Below, in pieces: positions 1-10,522 of a stretch of DNA of 64,000 nucleotides. Origin of the DNA: Coccinella septempunctata (Eukaryota; Arthropoda; Insecta; Coleoptera; Coccinellidae). The notes under the pieces are model-generated. The model did not search any database, was not told the DNA's origin, and saw nothing but the letters and a program-made list of their open reading frames with translations. The position numbers and the translations under genes were made by a program. Position 1 is the stretch's first letter, and each line of letters opens with the position of its first letter. Where the stretch lies: NCBI RefSeq assembly GCF_907165205.1, contig NC_058193.1:27851521-27915520 (forward strand), given 5' to 3'.

Positions 1-428
1 CAAGTTTTCAAATTGACTCCACCTGTGACTACTTCAAGGAATCAATAACATTTTGCAAACCATAGTATTCATGTAGAGGGACAAATGATCTTTCTATTGA
101 GGTAAATCTCACCCCCTATTCCCTTTTAAGAAATTAGGGGTGATAGCCCCTACACCTATGGTTGAGGAGATTTCGGCGCACAATTCTGTTCAAAATATGT
201 CCGCCTCCGAATAAAAATGGACCTGTTCTGGCATTTTCTGGGAAAGCATCCTTGTCGCGACATAATTGGCGTGGCAAGTTTTTAAATTGTCACCCTGTAT
301 TATCTCACAGAGTTTTCATTTGAATAAAAGTTTGTTAAATCCACTTTTATTTTTATTGAAACGTGCGTTTACTCTTGGCATCTGAAGAATATACTCTTTG
401 TTAATTGTGCCAATTATTTAACCATATA
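1..428. other. Unrecognised AT-rich DNA with a TACAGGGTG-type end
   Basis: No coding potential was recognised. Around 291-299 the plus strand reads CACCCTGTA, which is the reverse complement of the TACAGGGTG end shared by many MITEs in this window, so the first 300 bases are probably the end of a transposon whose other side lies outside the window. The family was not identified. Confidence 0.4.
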
Positions 429-659
429 CACTTCGCCAAAAAAGTATCGCATCATGAATATAAAGCGCTATATCATTGTACCTAATTTATATATTTTTTT
501 CATATTTTCAGTAAACAATATGGTTATCAGTACACAAGAGAAAAAAGAATAAACACAATGTTTCATCGTTTCTTTCAGACCGTAAAAAAATTAGGCAAAA
601 AAATGTAATTCTTTCTAAGCTTCTGAAATACAGTGATGCGGTACTTTTTTGGCGGAGTA
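429..659. mobile_element. Tc1/mariner-type MITE, 231 bp
   Basis: The ends are inverted repeats: CACTTCGCCAAAAAAGTATC on the left, and on the right the complement reads TACTCCGCCAAAAAAGTACC, with the match continuing through CGCATCA. TA dinucleotides flank both sides (427-428 and 660-661), as expected for Tc1/mariner target duplication. The inside (about 180 bp) has no open frame, so it is non-autonomous. The end resembles that of the Tc1 element at 23636-25020 (CACTGCGCAAAAAAATTAAC) in its first bases and A-run, which suggests but does not prove a Tc1-type source. Confidence 0.8.
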
Positions 660-1882
660 TATTATAGGCTCACAAATACAGAGTGCTAAGGTGACTAGGC
701 AATGAAACATTTCACCAAAATCTCTGATAATAAGTTTTCCAATGAGGTTGGAATTGTCCCTTTTTGAATAGGAATTAAAATGAAAACTAGGACGTTCTTA
801 CTTTACTTATTATCATGTAACTTGAACTTTGGATCATATTTTCCCAGGGGTATCAACTGTGCTCATAAAGACACTATTCTTCATTATCACTAAGAGAAAT
901 AAACTCAAAAAAATCAATAAGAAGAAGCAGGAGAGCGAATACTGCTAAAGAAGAGGTTTTCATAAAGGTGTCTTTGAATGCAATAACCTTGTTATATTTA
1001 CTGTGCGACTGGTCGTGTAAATTGGACATAACCGTACGGAAATCAGCGTAACTTTGACGGCTCTATTACGGGATTCATAACCGATCTATAATGCGAAAAA
1101 CCATCAATCAGGACGTGCACGTACGGTGTTCCGTCAGTTCGCTTCCTCCTCAGTGCGGCAAAACTGTTCCGAAGGCAACGATCCTAAAAAAAATCTGGCA
1201 GCGATTTATCGACGGTCGTAATGAGGGCTTAACGTCCTCTGGCAACAGAACCGTCAAGGTGGGAAACAAATGAGATTTATGACATTTTGTAAGTAATTCC
1301 CCGCAGATAACAAATGAACATACCGGGCAATTATAAAATGTACTATGCAACCACGTCTTGAACACTAAATGTCAATGATCTCCCCACGGTTAGCTTGGCT
1401 TTCTTTACCGAGCAGCTAGACTGCATGGCTGCGGTGAAATTCGTCTTCTTCGAACATCTCGTGAAATGGACTGCGTGGAAGTTTACGTAAAGGCCGACTT
1501 GGACGTGAAGAGTTTCGCGAATTGAAACCGAGAAATCATTTGCTTAACAACCGTTTCTAAGAAAAACTGCCTGGAGGAGTAGAAAGCAGTGACGCATTCT
1601 CGAACATTTTTGTAATATACTAACTGACAAAGAACACCCAGAAAGAGCTGTTTAAATTTTTTTTTGGTAAAACAGATAGAACAGCAAGAAGTAAATGATT
1701 AAAATTTGGAGAAAAAAATCGGGAAGGTTTTTTCATAAAAACATTTTTTGTTACTTAAATATTGTAGTCGTTTTTTGCAAATTTTTTAAGCTTTTCAACG
1801 AACCACCTGTTCGAAGGATCCAAAGTCGATGTTTAGTTGTTGTGAAATGCCTAGAGCACCTTTTCGCAGAATTTATCGCTAG
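660..1882. other. No recognised gene
   Basis: The stretch is AT-rich with a GC-richer patch around 1020-1560. Short open frames there (for example 1091-1273 plus) contain a helix-like stretch but match nothing confidently. The patch may be a decayed DNA transposon, since it leads into the Tc1-type fragment at 1883. Confidence 0.4.
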
Positions 1883-2059
1883 CTAAGTGAATTCGAAAGA
1901 GGTCGAATCATTGGTCTACGGAAGGCGGAGTTGTCATTTCGAGAAATCGCTTACCGTACGAACAGAAATTCAACCACTGTAATGAGATGTTATCAAGCGT
2001 GGTTTGATAATGCCCAAAATCGAAGAAGAGTAGGCACCGGACGTCGAAGGGCACAAATA
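1883..2059 (+). pseudogene. Tc1-like transposase fragment (N-terminal helix-turn-helix)
   Basis: An uninterrupted 59-codon frame reads LSEFERGRIIGLRK, then SFREIAYRTNRNSTTVMRCY, then a basic stretch ending GTGRRRAQ. This is the usual order of the paired-type helix-turn-helix and GRPR-like linker of Tc1-family transposases: first DNA-binding helices, recognition helix, then a basic AT-hook-like segment. A TAG codon stands directly upstream and there is no start methionine. The DDE catalytic part is not seen downstream. It is therefore a dead N-terminal remnant. It differs from the Tc1 copy at 23.6-25.0 kb and so represents a second Tc1 lineage. Confidence 0.75.
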
Positions 2060-2859
2060 AACCTAAACTTTCGGCATTTTCGCTGCATCTTTGATCAACA
2101 CATTGTATAGACCAGTATAGACATTTCCATCAATTTGTTCTTATTCGGAGTTCCAAATTATGTCCAGGTGCGAGGTGGAAGGAAATAAATTGGAAATGAA
2201 CCGTTTTTATGAGTATTCGGACAACTAGCAGCTTTAAATTGCGGTAAAACGCTCAGACATAGCACACCTTTAAAGATTTCAACATCTCGGAACCTATCGC
2301 AGCGTGTCTCGCAGATGCCAAAAGATGCACCCACAAATATATTGGAGTGAACGAACGCCAAATCGTTGGGCAGGCCTTTGTCGATGTCAACTTTCCCTTT
2401 CGCAAAATATAATCGAAAAGAGAAAGCTGCATGACTTGCGACAAAGTTATTGCCCGACAACGACATGCGATCTTGCCTGAGGTGTACTTACATCTCCGCA
2501 GGAGAGACGAGACCATCTGGGCTCAACCCATCATTCATCGTAATAATTCATACTTTGACTTTCAGATTCGTCGACCCGAAGAAAACACATAGACCGTACG
2601 GTTATTGCGTTACGCAATTTGGCATAAGATAAGCATTAACCCGGTTTGGTACTGTTCAAATCTTGAAATCCTTACATATGTTCCGAGGTTGATACCAAAT
2701 GCAGAGTTCTACCTGAAATATTCTCTGTGACACAGAAAACACAACATTCAGCAGTAAGTTATGAATTTATAAGGAAGAATTCGTAGAAATATATTTGTTG
2801 AAGTCAGAATAAAAAAAGTGGGCTTTGTTTTGTCGTCCATTTTTACAAAAAAAATAAAA
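2060..2859. other. No recognised gene; probably transposon debris
   Basis: Overlapping minus-strand frames of 87-102 codons (2158-2516) occur in a slightly GC-richer patch that directly follows the Tc1 fragment. No domain is recognisable in them. From 2640 the sequence becomes AT-rich up to the left end of the mariner copy. Confidence 0.35.
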
Positions 2860-3044
2860 CGAGGATGTATTGATATCTAATTAGCCTAAACCAGTTCCAT
2901 GCATAAAAAATATTGCGTTACCATAGCAAAGAACAATAACTCATTAGAAGTGACAGTTTGAAGTTTGAGGTCAAAAAAGTAAACCAGAGATACGCAATAA
3001 ATTAAAAGCAAGAAGATGTCCACCGAAATTGTGATAATCGAGAA

Positions 3045-3578
3045 TTGGAGTATCGAGCCATCATCAAGTCCTTGTATTTAAAAGGATTAAGAGGTAAGCA
3101 GATTTACGAAGATATGCTAAATACCCTTGGTGATCAATGTCCTTCGTATGCGACCGTGAAAAATTGGAGTGCAAGCTTCAAAAGAAGTAAATTTTCCATT
3201 GAAGATGATGACCGATTGGGTAGGCCAGTTTCTGTGTCAGTCCCCGAAAACATCGATGCAGTTCATGATATGATTTTATCAGACCGTCGAATTGGGCTAA
3301 AACGGATATCTGAAGCACTGAATATTTTATACGAACGCGTTCATCATATAGTTCACGTCAATTTGGACATGGGAAAAATTGCTGCAAAATGGATCCCCAA
3401 ATGTTTGAATGTTGACCAAAAGCGTGCAAGGGTAAAAGTATCGCGTTCGATCTGTGCTCGATTTGAAAACAATGTAGACTTCTTAAACCGAATTGTTACT
3501 ATGGATGGTACATTTCTACGATCCAAAAACAAAGCAACAATCGATGGAATGGCGACACTCTGGTTCTCCAAGACCTAA
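3045..3578 (+). pseudogene. Mariner transposase, broken (copy 1)
   Basis: Mariner transposase cuts and pastes its own element at TA sites. The 177 codons cover the two helix-turn-helix motifs of the DNA-binding half (around YLKGLRGKQIYEDML and RIGLKRISEALN), the GRPV linker and the WIPKCLN motif, which stands in the place of the mariner WVPHEL motif. The frame lacks the true start: ATG at 3016 (consistent with copies 3 and 4) is followed by a one-base loss before 3045. The first catalytic block is damaged: where other copies read DETWVHFYDP, this one reads DGTFLRSKNK. After the stop the frame shifts. Judged by the DD34D spacing seen in copy 5, this is a mellifera-like mariner; that subfamily label is tentative. 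Confidence 0.9.
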
Positions 3579-3737
3579 GAAGTTTCGTGTCCAAAAATCT
3601 GCTGGAATAGTTCTTGCTTCAGTTTTTTTCAGTTTTTTGAGATTGCCATGGAGTAATCATGATTGATTTTTTTGGATAAGAGTAAAACAATAACCGGAGA
3701 TTTCTATTCGACATCACTGACCACTCTACTCAAAGGT

Positions 3738-4278
3738 GTAAAATTTAAATCATTATTCTCATCATATAGGATGCTCTTTCTGATGAATTTTTTCTTATGA
3801 TTCAGTTTCGTCGTTAGTTTCCTCTTTAAACTTACTTCATGCTTTCAAAACCAGAGATGGAATTGAAATAACAAGAACAAATGAAGTCACCCAAGAATAT
3901 AGACATTCCCTGAATTATTAGCCCTTTGAAAAGTTATCTAGAATGTTCTCGAAGTCCTAGGTAAAACTCTATAGATAATGATTACGTTGCCACGAAATAC
4001 CTCACCCCTATCATTCACTTCGATATAACGTCTACTTTCTAATTCATCTTCATTTTTGTTTCGTGCGTTCCCCAGACAAGGTGGATATTCCTACAGATAA
4101 CCCTGTGCCTTTTTCATAATTATCAGTGTTTTGTGAATATTCGTGACTTTTTCATTTGAAATAAATAAGCCTTGAAAATGAGTTAATCGAATGATTGGTA
4201 CAAGGATTTGATGTAAGTATTTCGATTCCTACTCTAATATATTATCATTTAATTTTGAACACGTTAATATAAAAATTT
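3738..4278. other. Foreign insert within mariner copy 1
   Basis: Compared with the other mariner copies, about 540 bp of unrelated AT-rich DNA replace a few bases between AAAGGTGT and TTTTGCAGGAC. No inverted ends or clear target duplication were found. Inside, GTAAGT near 4213 followed by TTTTTGCAG at 4277-4285 has intron-like spacing, although the acceptor-like TTTTTGCAG is ordinary coding sequence in the other copies. Confidence 0.6.
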
Positions 4279-4619
4279 TTGCAGGACAACGCCCCTGCAC
4301 ACAAATCTCATGTTGCCATGCAAAACATTCGTTTGAATTACTGGAACACTCCCCTTATTCACCAGATTTTGCTCCATCCGACTATTATCTCTTTCTTCAA
4401 CTGAAAAAAAGTTTAAAAGGTCGTAAATTTTCTTTCAACGAGGAGGTAATAAAAGCTGTGGAGGTCTGGTTTGCAAAGCAAGAAGAAAAATTTTTTTTCG
4501 AAAGGTCTAGAGACGTTGCAGGTTCGCTGTAATAAATGTATCCAATTAAGCGGAGAATATGTTGACTAATAAAATATTTCGATATTGAATTTTGTCTGGT
4601 CAAAGACTCACCCTGTATA

Positions 4620-5539
4620 GTGATCCCGACCACATCAATCATAGGACAAATTTCAGAGATCAAGTAAATCTGTCACATTACATCCTGTTATAACTACTAC
4701 TGCTCGTTTCGCTACAAAATTGGTTGAGGAACTGTAGGCATCCCATGCAGACAAAGTGAAGACATACTGGATTAGCAAAAAAGCTCAAGATAGTTTAAAC
4801 TTCGTGGACCAAGCAAGTCGAAACGAAAAGGAAAAAAACCACTCTAGAAAAATGCATGTAGATTCTTCCGTCGATTGGTATCTCAACCAGATTTACGCTG
4901 AATTATTACAAGTTCCATTCCGCTAACAACCAGCACCGGCCCATTGTTTCAGAAACTGAACCGCCGCGCCGACAGTTATAAAATTATGATCGTTCTTCTA
5001 TGGCAAGGCCGTCGGTCGCCAACAGCCTTCTTCGTATCGCGCAAAAGGGTAGAGAATACTCGCAATCGGGGTATTTTGCAATCGATACCGTCTCCCGATA
5101 TCCAGAGGTTGAAGGTTAATTAAAATTGATTTTTCTCGGCCAAACAAACGCCGAGCACAATATCGATTTTAATCATTATGATTAATAAGCACGCCGGTTT
5201 AATCACGATTTTTTGATTTAAGGTGGCGTTCTCGAGGTGAACGTCGAAACTATGGGTGGTATTTCACAACATAAAATACATAATATCTCCAACTAGAATA
5301 CGTACTATGATGCAACCTTTCAGTGGAACCGATACACCTATGGAAATTGCCTGAATTCTTGATCTTGAACTTTTTTTTCGCATAGAGCTAAGTGTAGAAT
5401 TTTAATGCTACCCAAGGTCCTTCAGGACAACTTGGACACGTTTCAAAAAACGATAAAATACACTGCAGCATATATTGCTAATCAGATATCCTATACCGCT
5501 TCCATGAAAAATTAAAATATTGCGGTAGTAGAGTCATTC
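4620..5539. other. Non-coding stretch with a palindrome-bearing possible enhancer
   Basis: No coding frame was recognised. Roughly 4900-5260 differs from its surroundings: it is GC-mixed, not repeated in the window, and has clustered homeodomain-type TTAATC/ATTA cores. A perfect 17-bp palindrome lies at 5169-5185 (8-bp arms TTAATCAT around one T), and a 5-bp inverted pair CTCGG/CCGAG at 5135-5155. This is compatible with a conserved cis-regulatory element, but only a comparison with a related genome could show that. Confidence 0.3.
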
Positions 5540-5540
5540 G

Positions 5541-6126
5541 GGGTAACTGAGCGCAGTGGGTAAGTGTGCGCAGTGCGTATATCTCGACTATGCAATGTAT
5601 GAAGGAGGGGTTCATTTGAGTGAAGCAAGGGCGCAGAATCGCCATATTAGTTTTTCATAGGAGTGCGCCGTGCCACGTTTCTTTAACTTTTTATTTGCAA
5701 TCAATTAAATTCACTAGTTTTCTTGTTAATTTTTAGCATCTTTGCACATTCTGCCAGGTCCAAGCTCCGAGTCCCTCAGTGTTAAACAATATTTTATTCG
5801 ATCATGCACATATTAATCTAAATATATGATAAAAAATTTTAGGTTCTCTTAGCTGCTCAACTCTATAAGAACGTCAATTCAAATTTTGGCTTACTGGGGA
5901 AAGTGTGCGCGGGTAAGTGTGCGCATAGATTCATTAAATGGGCATTAGTTCAGTGAGGAATAAATTATGACATTGTTGATTTTCTTGGTTAAGACTCGAT
6001 CAATATTGTCCTATTTGTTCAGAAAAATATGAAGAGCCACCAACAGGGGAATGTATCAAGTGTTGTGTTCACCAAGAATTGTGGCACGAACAATAATGCA
6101 CTGCTTGTAAAAAGGATTTTCATTTT
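5541..6126 (+). mobile_element. Remnant of a pogo/Tigger-like element
   Basis: Two things mark this segment. A motif of the form GGGTAAGTGTGCGC occurs at 5558-5571 and 5911-5924, each time with a degenerate copy directly in front (5541 and 5896), which looks like end or transposase-binding repeats. The following 5980-6126 frame is the cysteine-rich tail described in the next entry. The main DDE domain was not recognised and the borders are uncertain. Confidence 0.5.
5980..6126 (+). pseudogene. PHD-like zinc-finger tail of a pogo-type transposase
   Basis: The frame contains QYCPICSEKYEEPPTGECIK, then CCVHQELWHEQ, a TAA stop, then CTACKKDFHF. The spacing of the CxxC, W-H and CxxC elements is that of the PHD-like finger often found at the C terminus of pogo/Jerky-type transposases in insects, where it follows the DDE domain. 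One in-frame stop and loss of the upstream part make it a pseudogene. A PHD finger from a host chromatin protein is the alternative. It is less likely, because no exon borders are visible and the segment is flanked by repeated motifs. Confidence 0.6.
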
Positions 6127-7920
6127 AAAGCTGTTTCATTTCGAGGGCCATATGGACTAACCCATAGTAGAGATTTTCTAAAATTATATTTCTCTCCCCT
6201 TAAAAGCTCATGACCTCGTTTCGTTATGGAACGATCAGCAGACATTGGATTTCCCTAAGTTTTTGTGGGCTAATGGCGTCCATTACGACATAAAAAAATC
6301 TGAAACCTTCTAAGGATAACGATGTTTACAGGCGACTATTAAACAACATACGCAACGCTGCTGTTCTCATCCGTACCAAGGAATGTGTGTCAATGTGTTT
6401 GTGGATAAATCGGATCTGCTGTCATAAATTGCATTTGTTGCGATCAAATCGATCTAGCAAGTATACCTATATGTCTAGGGACCGGTTGGTCAATATAGTG
6501 GCCACTTACGTAATTCACTTGTGGTCGCAATTGATTTCATATAAATATTATTGATAGATTGCCGCTTGTTATAACGAATTATATTATATTATATCGGACA
6601 GTAACTCAATGGGTATATTTGAACAGGCTCGCTCAAGAGTCTAGGAGGCTGGTTTGTGGTTTATCGATAGAAATTTATAGGATCATGGCCATATTTAACA
6701 TAGTTGAAACTGGATCTCGACAACCCAATATATTTTATTTTAAAACAGTAATTCGGTGAATGCAAAAATAAAAGCTCATGCCATCAAATCCTTGTTGCAA
6801 GCTACGGATAGAGGAAATTCATGATATCGCACTTATTTTGTAACACCCTGTATACTGAGAGTTACTGAGAGATATCCAATATAAATTATTGTTTCAAGTT
6901 ACATAATTAATACATTAACGTGGTTATTTTGTGATTTTAATAAGAAAAAATAGGCAATATATTACAATCAGGAAAAATTTAAACTCCAAAGAGTGGTGCC
7001 TAAGCAATTTACACTGATTTATACAAACATTTAGATCTGTAAGCTTCGTTCTTGGTGTAATTGCCACAAGAAGCGGTTACTGCCCTTAATTCTGCATTAA
7101 ACATTGCATCAGTAAGATTTTTTAGTGATCTTGTATAACTCGCGAGTATTTTCTAGCTTGGACAATAAAACCCTTTCAAAACTCTCTCCTCATTGCTCAA
7201 CAAAATTGCATATTATTGAAGATGACGATGATTCAATATTTACAATTTAAATAAAAAAACACGGAAGATATAGTCAAATCGTAAATATTTACTTGAAACA
7301 AAGAGCTTAGAGCTTCTAGGATGTTGTTTGAATAAACCAGGCATTTGAGGCAAAAAATAAGGAAATTCATAATTGATATCTACTCACATGCGTAGGATAA
7401 TTCAACAACAAATCATGCACATCGACCGCTATGCATTAAATTTAATAGGTTATTAATAACTGCAACATTCATAATTACACTACTCTTGGACATAAACTTC
7501 GTTGTTGACTTCATAACTGGATTAATGCCTCTATTTGGATCCGACTTTGTTACATCATGTGACGATGCAGATTAAAAGCAAATATCCGTTTCGAAGTTTA
7601 TGTATGTATTTCTTCTTGATTCTCGTGTCAATGGAAACGTTTTTCCCATATTTTCTGAACGCTCAATCAATTCTGGATCCGAATTTATAAATAAAATGGT
7701 GGTTTTATACTTCACTAAATTGTTTCGTTTTGCATTGAAATAGAACATTCAAGGCTGAGGACAGAAATTCTACTTTGTCGAAAAAATATGAGCCCAAACG
7801 AAAAAGAATAAGAACAAAAAGTTTTGGATTTTCGACATTTGAAAAACTAATTCTAAATTCTAAAAAAGTTGATGTCAGACTCTTGAAATTCGAAGTCTAT
7901 TGGCTAAATAAGATTTGATA
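6127..7920. other. No recognised gene
   Basis: AT-rich DNA without convincing frames. A CACCCTGTA end motif at about 6844-6852 marks the border of an unidentified MITE. A short TTATA/ATTAT-type run lies near 6580. Confidence 0.4.
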
Positions 7921-8430
7921 TACAGGGTGTTTGTAAACAAATACGAAGGACTTAGGGAGATGAAATGGAATGATCAGTAATCAGAAGTGCTTGTAAGTTT
8001 TTTATTTATTCCGAGAAAAGTATCGACTGCATCGAAATTTTGCAAAAGACTTTTTTTTCCAGAATTGAATACGAAACTATAAGAGAATTTTATTTTTCGA
8101 AAATCTATCCCACGAAAAAATTTTCAAAGGAAAATCAAAAAATAAAATTATAAGGGGTTATTTTCAACCCCTAATAATAAAGTTATGAGATCTAAAAAAA
8201 TTGTGTGAGTAATATCTAGTTTGTGCTTCATATTATGTATAGTTTTATGACTCAGTGTATTTTAGAATCCGTAAAAAAAATTAAAAACTGTCAACTCGTC
8301 ATCCCTTCCAAAGGCTGTATCTTAGAAGGGAAGTCGATTTCGAAAAAAAATTATAGGAACTACCCCTGCTTATTTTCATCGAGGAATCATCTCCTTAAGC
8401 CCTTCGCATTTGTTTACAGGCACCCTGTAT
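7921..8430. mobile_element. Foldback MITE, one arm deleted
   Basis: The ends TACAGGGTGTTTGTAAACAA and TTTACAGGCACCCTGTA are inverted and flanked by TA. The sequence matches the right arm of the long foldback element at 20971-21934 over its whole length, but only about 42 bp of the left arm are left. The junction lies at GATGA, a 5-mer present on both sides of the missing part in the intact copy, so the left arm was probably lost by a microhomology-mediated deletion. No protein is encoded. Confidence 0.85.
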
Positions 8431-9101
8431 ACACTTTTCGAGAGTATATCTCGAGTAGTTTTGAAGAAATGAAATTTTGAATTTGTGGTGCCATTTATCA
8501 CAGTTTTCCCCTTTTTCATGTACAATTATACTGATAAAGCGCCACAAAACCTGGCTCAGTTGGAATATCAATATTTTTGTGAATGATGAACATTTTTTTA
8601 TTCTCTTCACCTACATTCTTATCTTATTCTTCCCGAGACCAAACTGAGGGACCGACGGTGATGAAATTACCTTATGCAAATCGTCATGGTATTCGATCTA
8701 TTCGTTAGCGCCAACTGAACAATAGAATAACCTTAATATTATATTGCTCAATTACATCATTCCCAGTAAAAGGAGACTTTCCATTTCGAGCCGATAATCG
8801 GCGATCAGACATCTGCGATTTTATCTTCTTTGTTTGCCGGCGCACAATATCGTTAATCAATTTCGCAACGAATATGCATATTATTCCATCCGCACTTGCA
8901 TCATTAGAATCGCGTTACATTGAAACAATAACGCCCAGTGGTGGCAATTAGAAACTTATCTAATTGACGCCATTAATAATGCGTGAAAGATTTGTTGTTT
9001 ACCAGATGCACAGAGCTCGAGAGTAATGACCGCCGAGCCTCTTTCCGATTATGAGAAAAAAGAACCTTATCGAAAGATTTTTTCAGATATTGTATACTAT
9101 T
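8431..9101. other. Non-coding stretch, possible conserved regulatory DNA
   Basis: No gene was recognised. About 8760-8990 is single-copy in the window and carries dense short motifs typical of developmental enhancers by eye: a GATAATCGGCGATC repeat-like stretch, ATATGCATATTA (octamer-like) and TAATTGACGCCATTAATAAT. It lies 3' of the known exons of the MICAL-like gene, so it could be in one of its introns. Confidence 0.25.
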
Positions 9102-10345
9102 TATACTCCATTCATTTTTATAAAAGCACTCGGTTAGCCATGGAAATTTGACACATTCCACACTGTACAGTACGAAAATGTGAGGTTATGACGCGTGTCA
9201 AAACATTTTTGGGTTTTAAATCAGCGCTATGTTGTCCGTTCTACGTCAAAGTCTCAGACCCGTTCGCACCAAACGCACTTAGTGTTAAGTGTCCCTTAAA
9301 ATGAACTCTTAACTTAAATTACGTTGCACCAACTGTTAAGTGACATTTAAATGGCTAAAGCTAGCCTTAAATTTAAGCGCTCCTGTAATTACCACTTAGG
9401 TATTTAAGGGCGGAATTCTAACCTAACATAATTTGTTGAACTGGCTGCAAAACTTCCCATTTTTGATGGATTTTGAAAATTGGATGAATTCATTACTGAA
9501 TACCAAGCCTTTTCTTTTGCCTTTATTGTAATGCCATCAGTCTTTTTTAATTTTCAATTTGGTGTCACAAATCATAATATAGTTAGCAACAAACTCTCTT
9601 CTTCTGTTGAGAAGTTGAGTGTCTTTCGTAAATTACCACCACTTTCTTGGCAATCATTCACCGTATTCGTACTAACAAGGGCAATAAGGACATTTTCTTC
9701 ACGTTCCTCTTCAACATTAGTAAAACAAATTCACACAAGACCTTACAAAGAAAGTGTTGTACTTATGTATATAAACTTAGGTACCTTTTATTTGACAATC
9801 ATTATCATTATCAATATTAATGTTAATTCAACAACAAAAAGTTGTTACTCTTTGATAATATTATAATAATATCCTTGACACTGTCTGACAGGACCATAAA
9901 GTTAGGTTAATGAAATGACAACGATCATCGGCAACCGACCAACCAATGAAATGGCTTTATTGGACTAGGATGAAGTTGCACCAAAATAAAAAACTGAAAT
10001 ATCACTAGATATAAAAACTTAAGGGCACCTTACTTAAGCCACAGTCGTGCAACTGGGAATAAAATTAAGCACCCATTAACTTTAAACGAGGCTTAGTTAA
10101 GTACTCCTATTAAGGGGGATTGGTGCAAATGGGCCTCAGTAATTACGTATTTTTCACAATGTGAATTTACTTCAGAGAAAAAAATGAATTTGAAATTTAT
10201 TTTTCGCATAAATGAGTACTGTGTCAATACTAAAGTGTTCATTTTTCAAATTATAATTCCAAATTTACCGTTGCAGGTCTTTTTAAAAATAAAGTCCTCA
10301 AATGCCACCACCTTTTTGGGCCTTTGTGTTCTCTATTTGTCTATC
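9102..10345 (+). mobile_element. Family D MITE, interrupted by a family E MITE
   Basis: From 9102 the sequence follows the left end of the family D element at 31462 (ACTCCATTCA, then CGGTTGGCCATGGAAATTTG with one change) up to 9257. It resumes at 10140 with AATTACGTATTTT, as in the uninterrupted copy at about 31620. A second block, CTCAAATGCCACCAC near 10298, matches about 32258 of that copy. The right terminal repeat is not recognised, so this copy is truncated. Confidence 0.75.
9258..10134. mobile_element. Family E MITE nested in family D
   Basis: Ends read ACCCGTTCGCACCAA and, on the complement of the right side, GCCCATTTGCACCAA. A direct repeat CTCAG flanks them (9253-9257 and 10135-10139). 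The paralogous position at about 31610-31620 lacks the 877 bp, giving an empty site. Further inside, subterminal TTAAG/CTTAA motifs repeat on both sides. The central 9480-9866 open frame (plus) or its acidic minus-strand counterpart matches nothing known, so no transposase is claimed. Superfamily uncertain: the ends recall PIF/Harbinger, while a 5-bp duplication would not be typical for it. Confidence 0.8.
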
Positions 10346-10522
10346 AAATTCGCTCCTATACACGGTGTAAATGATTAGTTGCGAGAAAATTCAATTGTCG
10401 AAAAAAAGTGTGGGCGTAGGTGAAGGTAAACTCCTGCTGCGAAACACGTGTCACGGTTAAATAATTGTTAAGTTTTGTCAATAAATGATAAAAATGTATG
10501 TTATTTAATACCATATAAAGTT

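Larger units (their letters stand above)
2861..4603 (+). mobile_element. Mariner copy 1, with a 0.55-kb insertion and lost 3' end
   Basis: The left end (GAGGATGTATTGATATCTAA) matches the 5' end of the other four mariner copies. Homology runs through the 5' UTR and transposase gene to about 3735, is interrupted by unrelated DNA (about 3738-4278), and resumes at GCAGGACAACGCCCCTGC, which encodes the second catalytic region. The mariner 3' UTR continues to about 4603 and then passes abruptly into GTCAAAGACTCACCCTGTA, the end of a family B MITE, so the right terminal repeat is lost. The copy cannot be functional. Confidence 0.9.

Noticed and set aside
1091..1273. Frame with a KKIWQRF stretch, thought of as a DNA-binding part of a transposase
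   Set aside because: Too short and no second motif; family could not be named.
9480..9866. 128-codon plus frame and acidic minus-strand frame within family E
   Set aside because: No recognisable transposase or other domain; stops soon interrupt the minus frame. Treated as part of the MITE.
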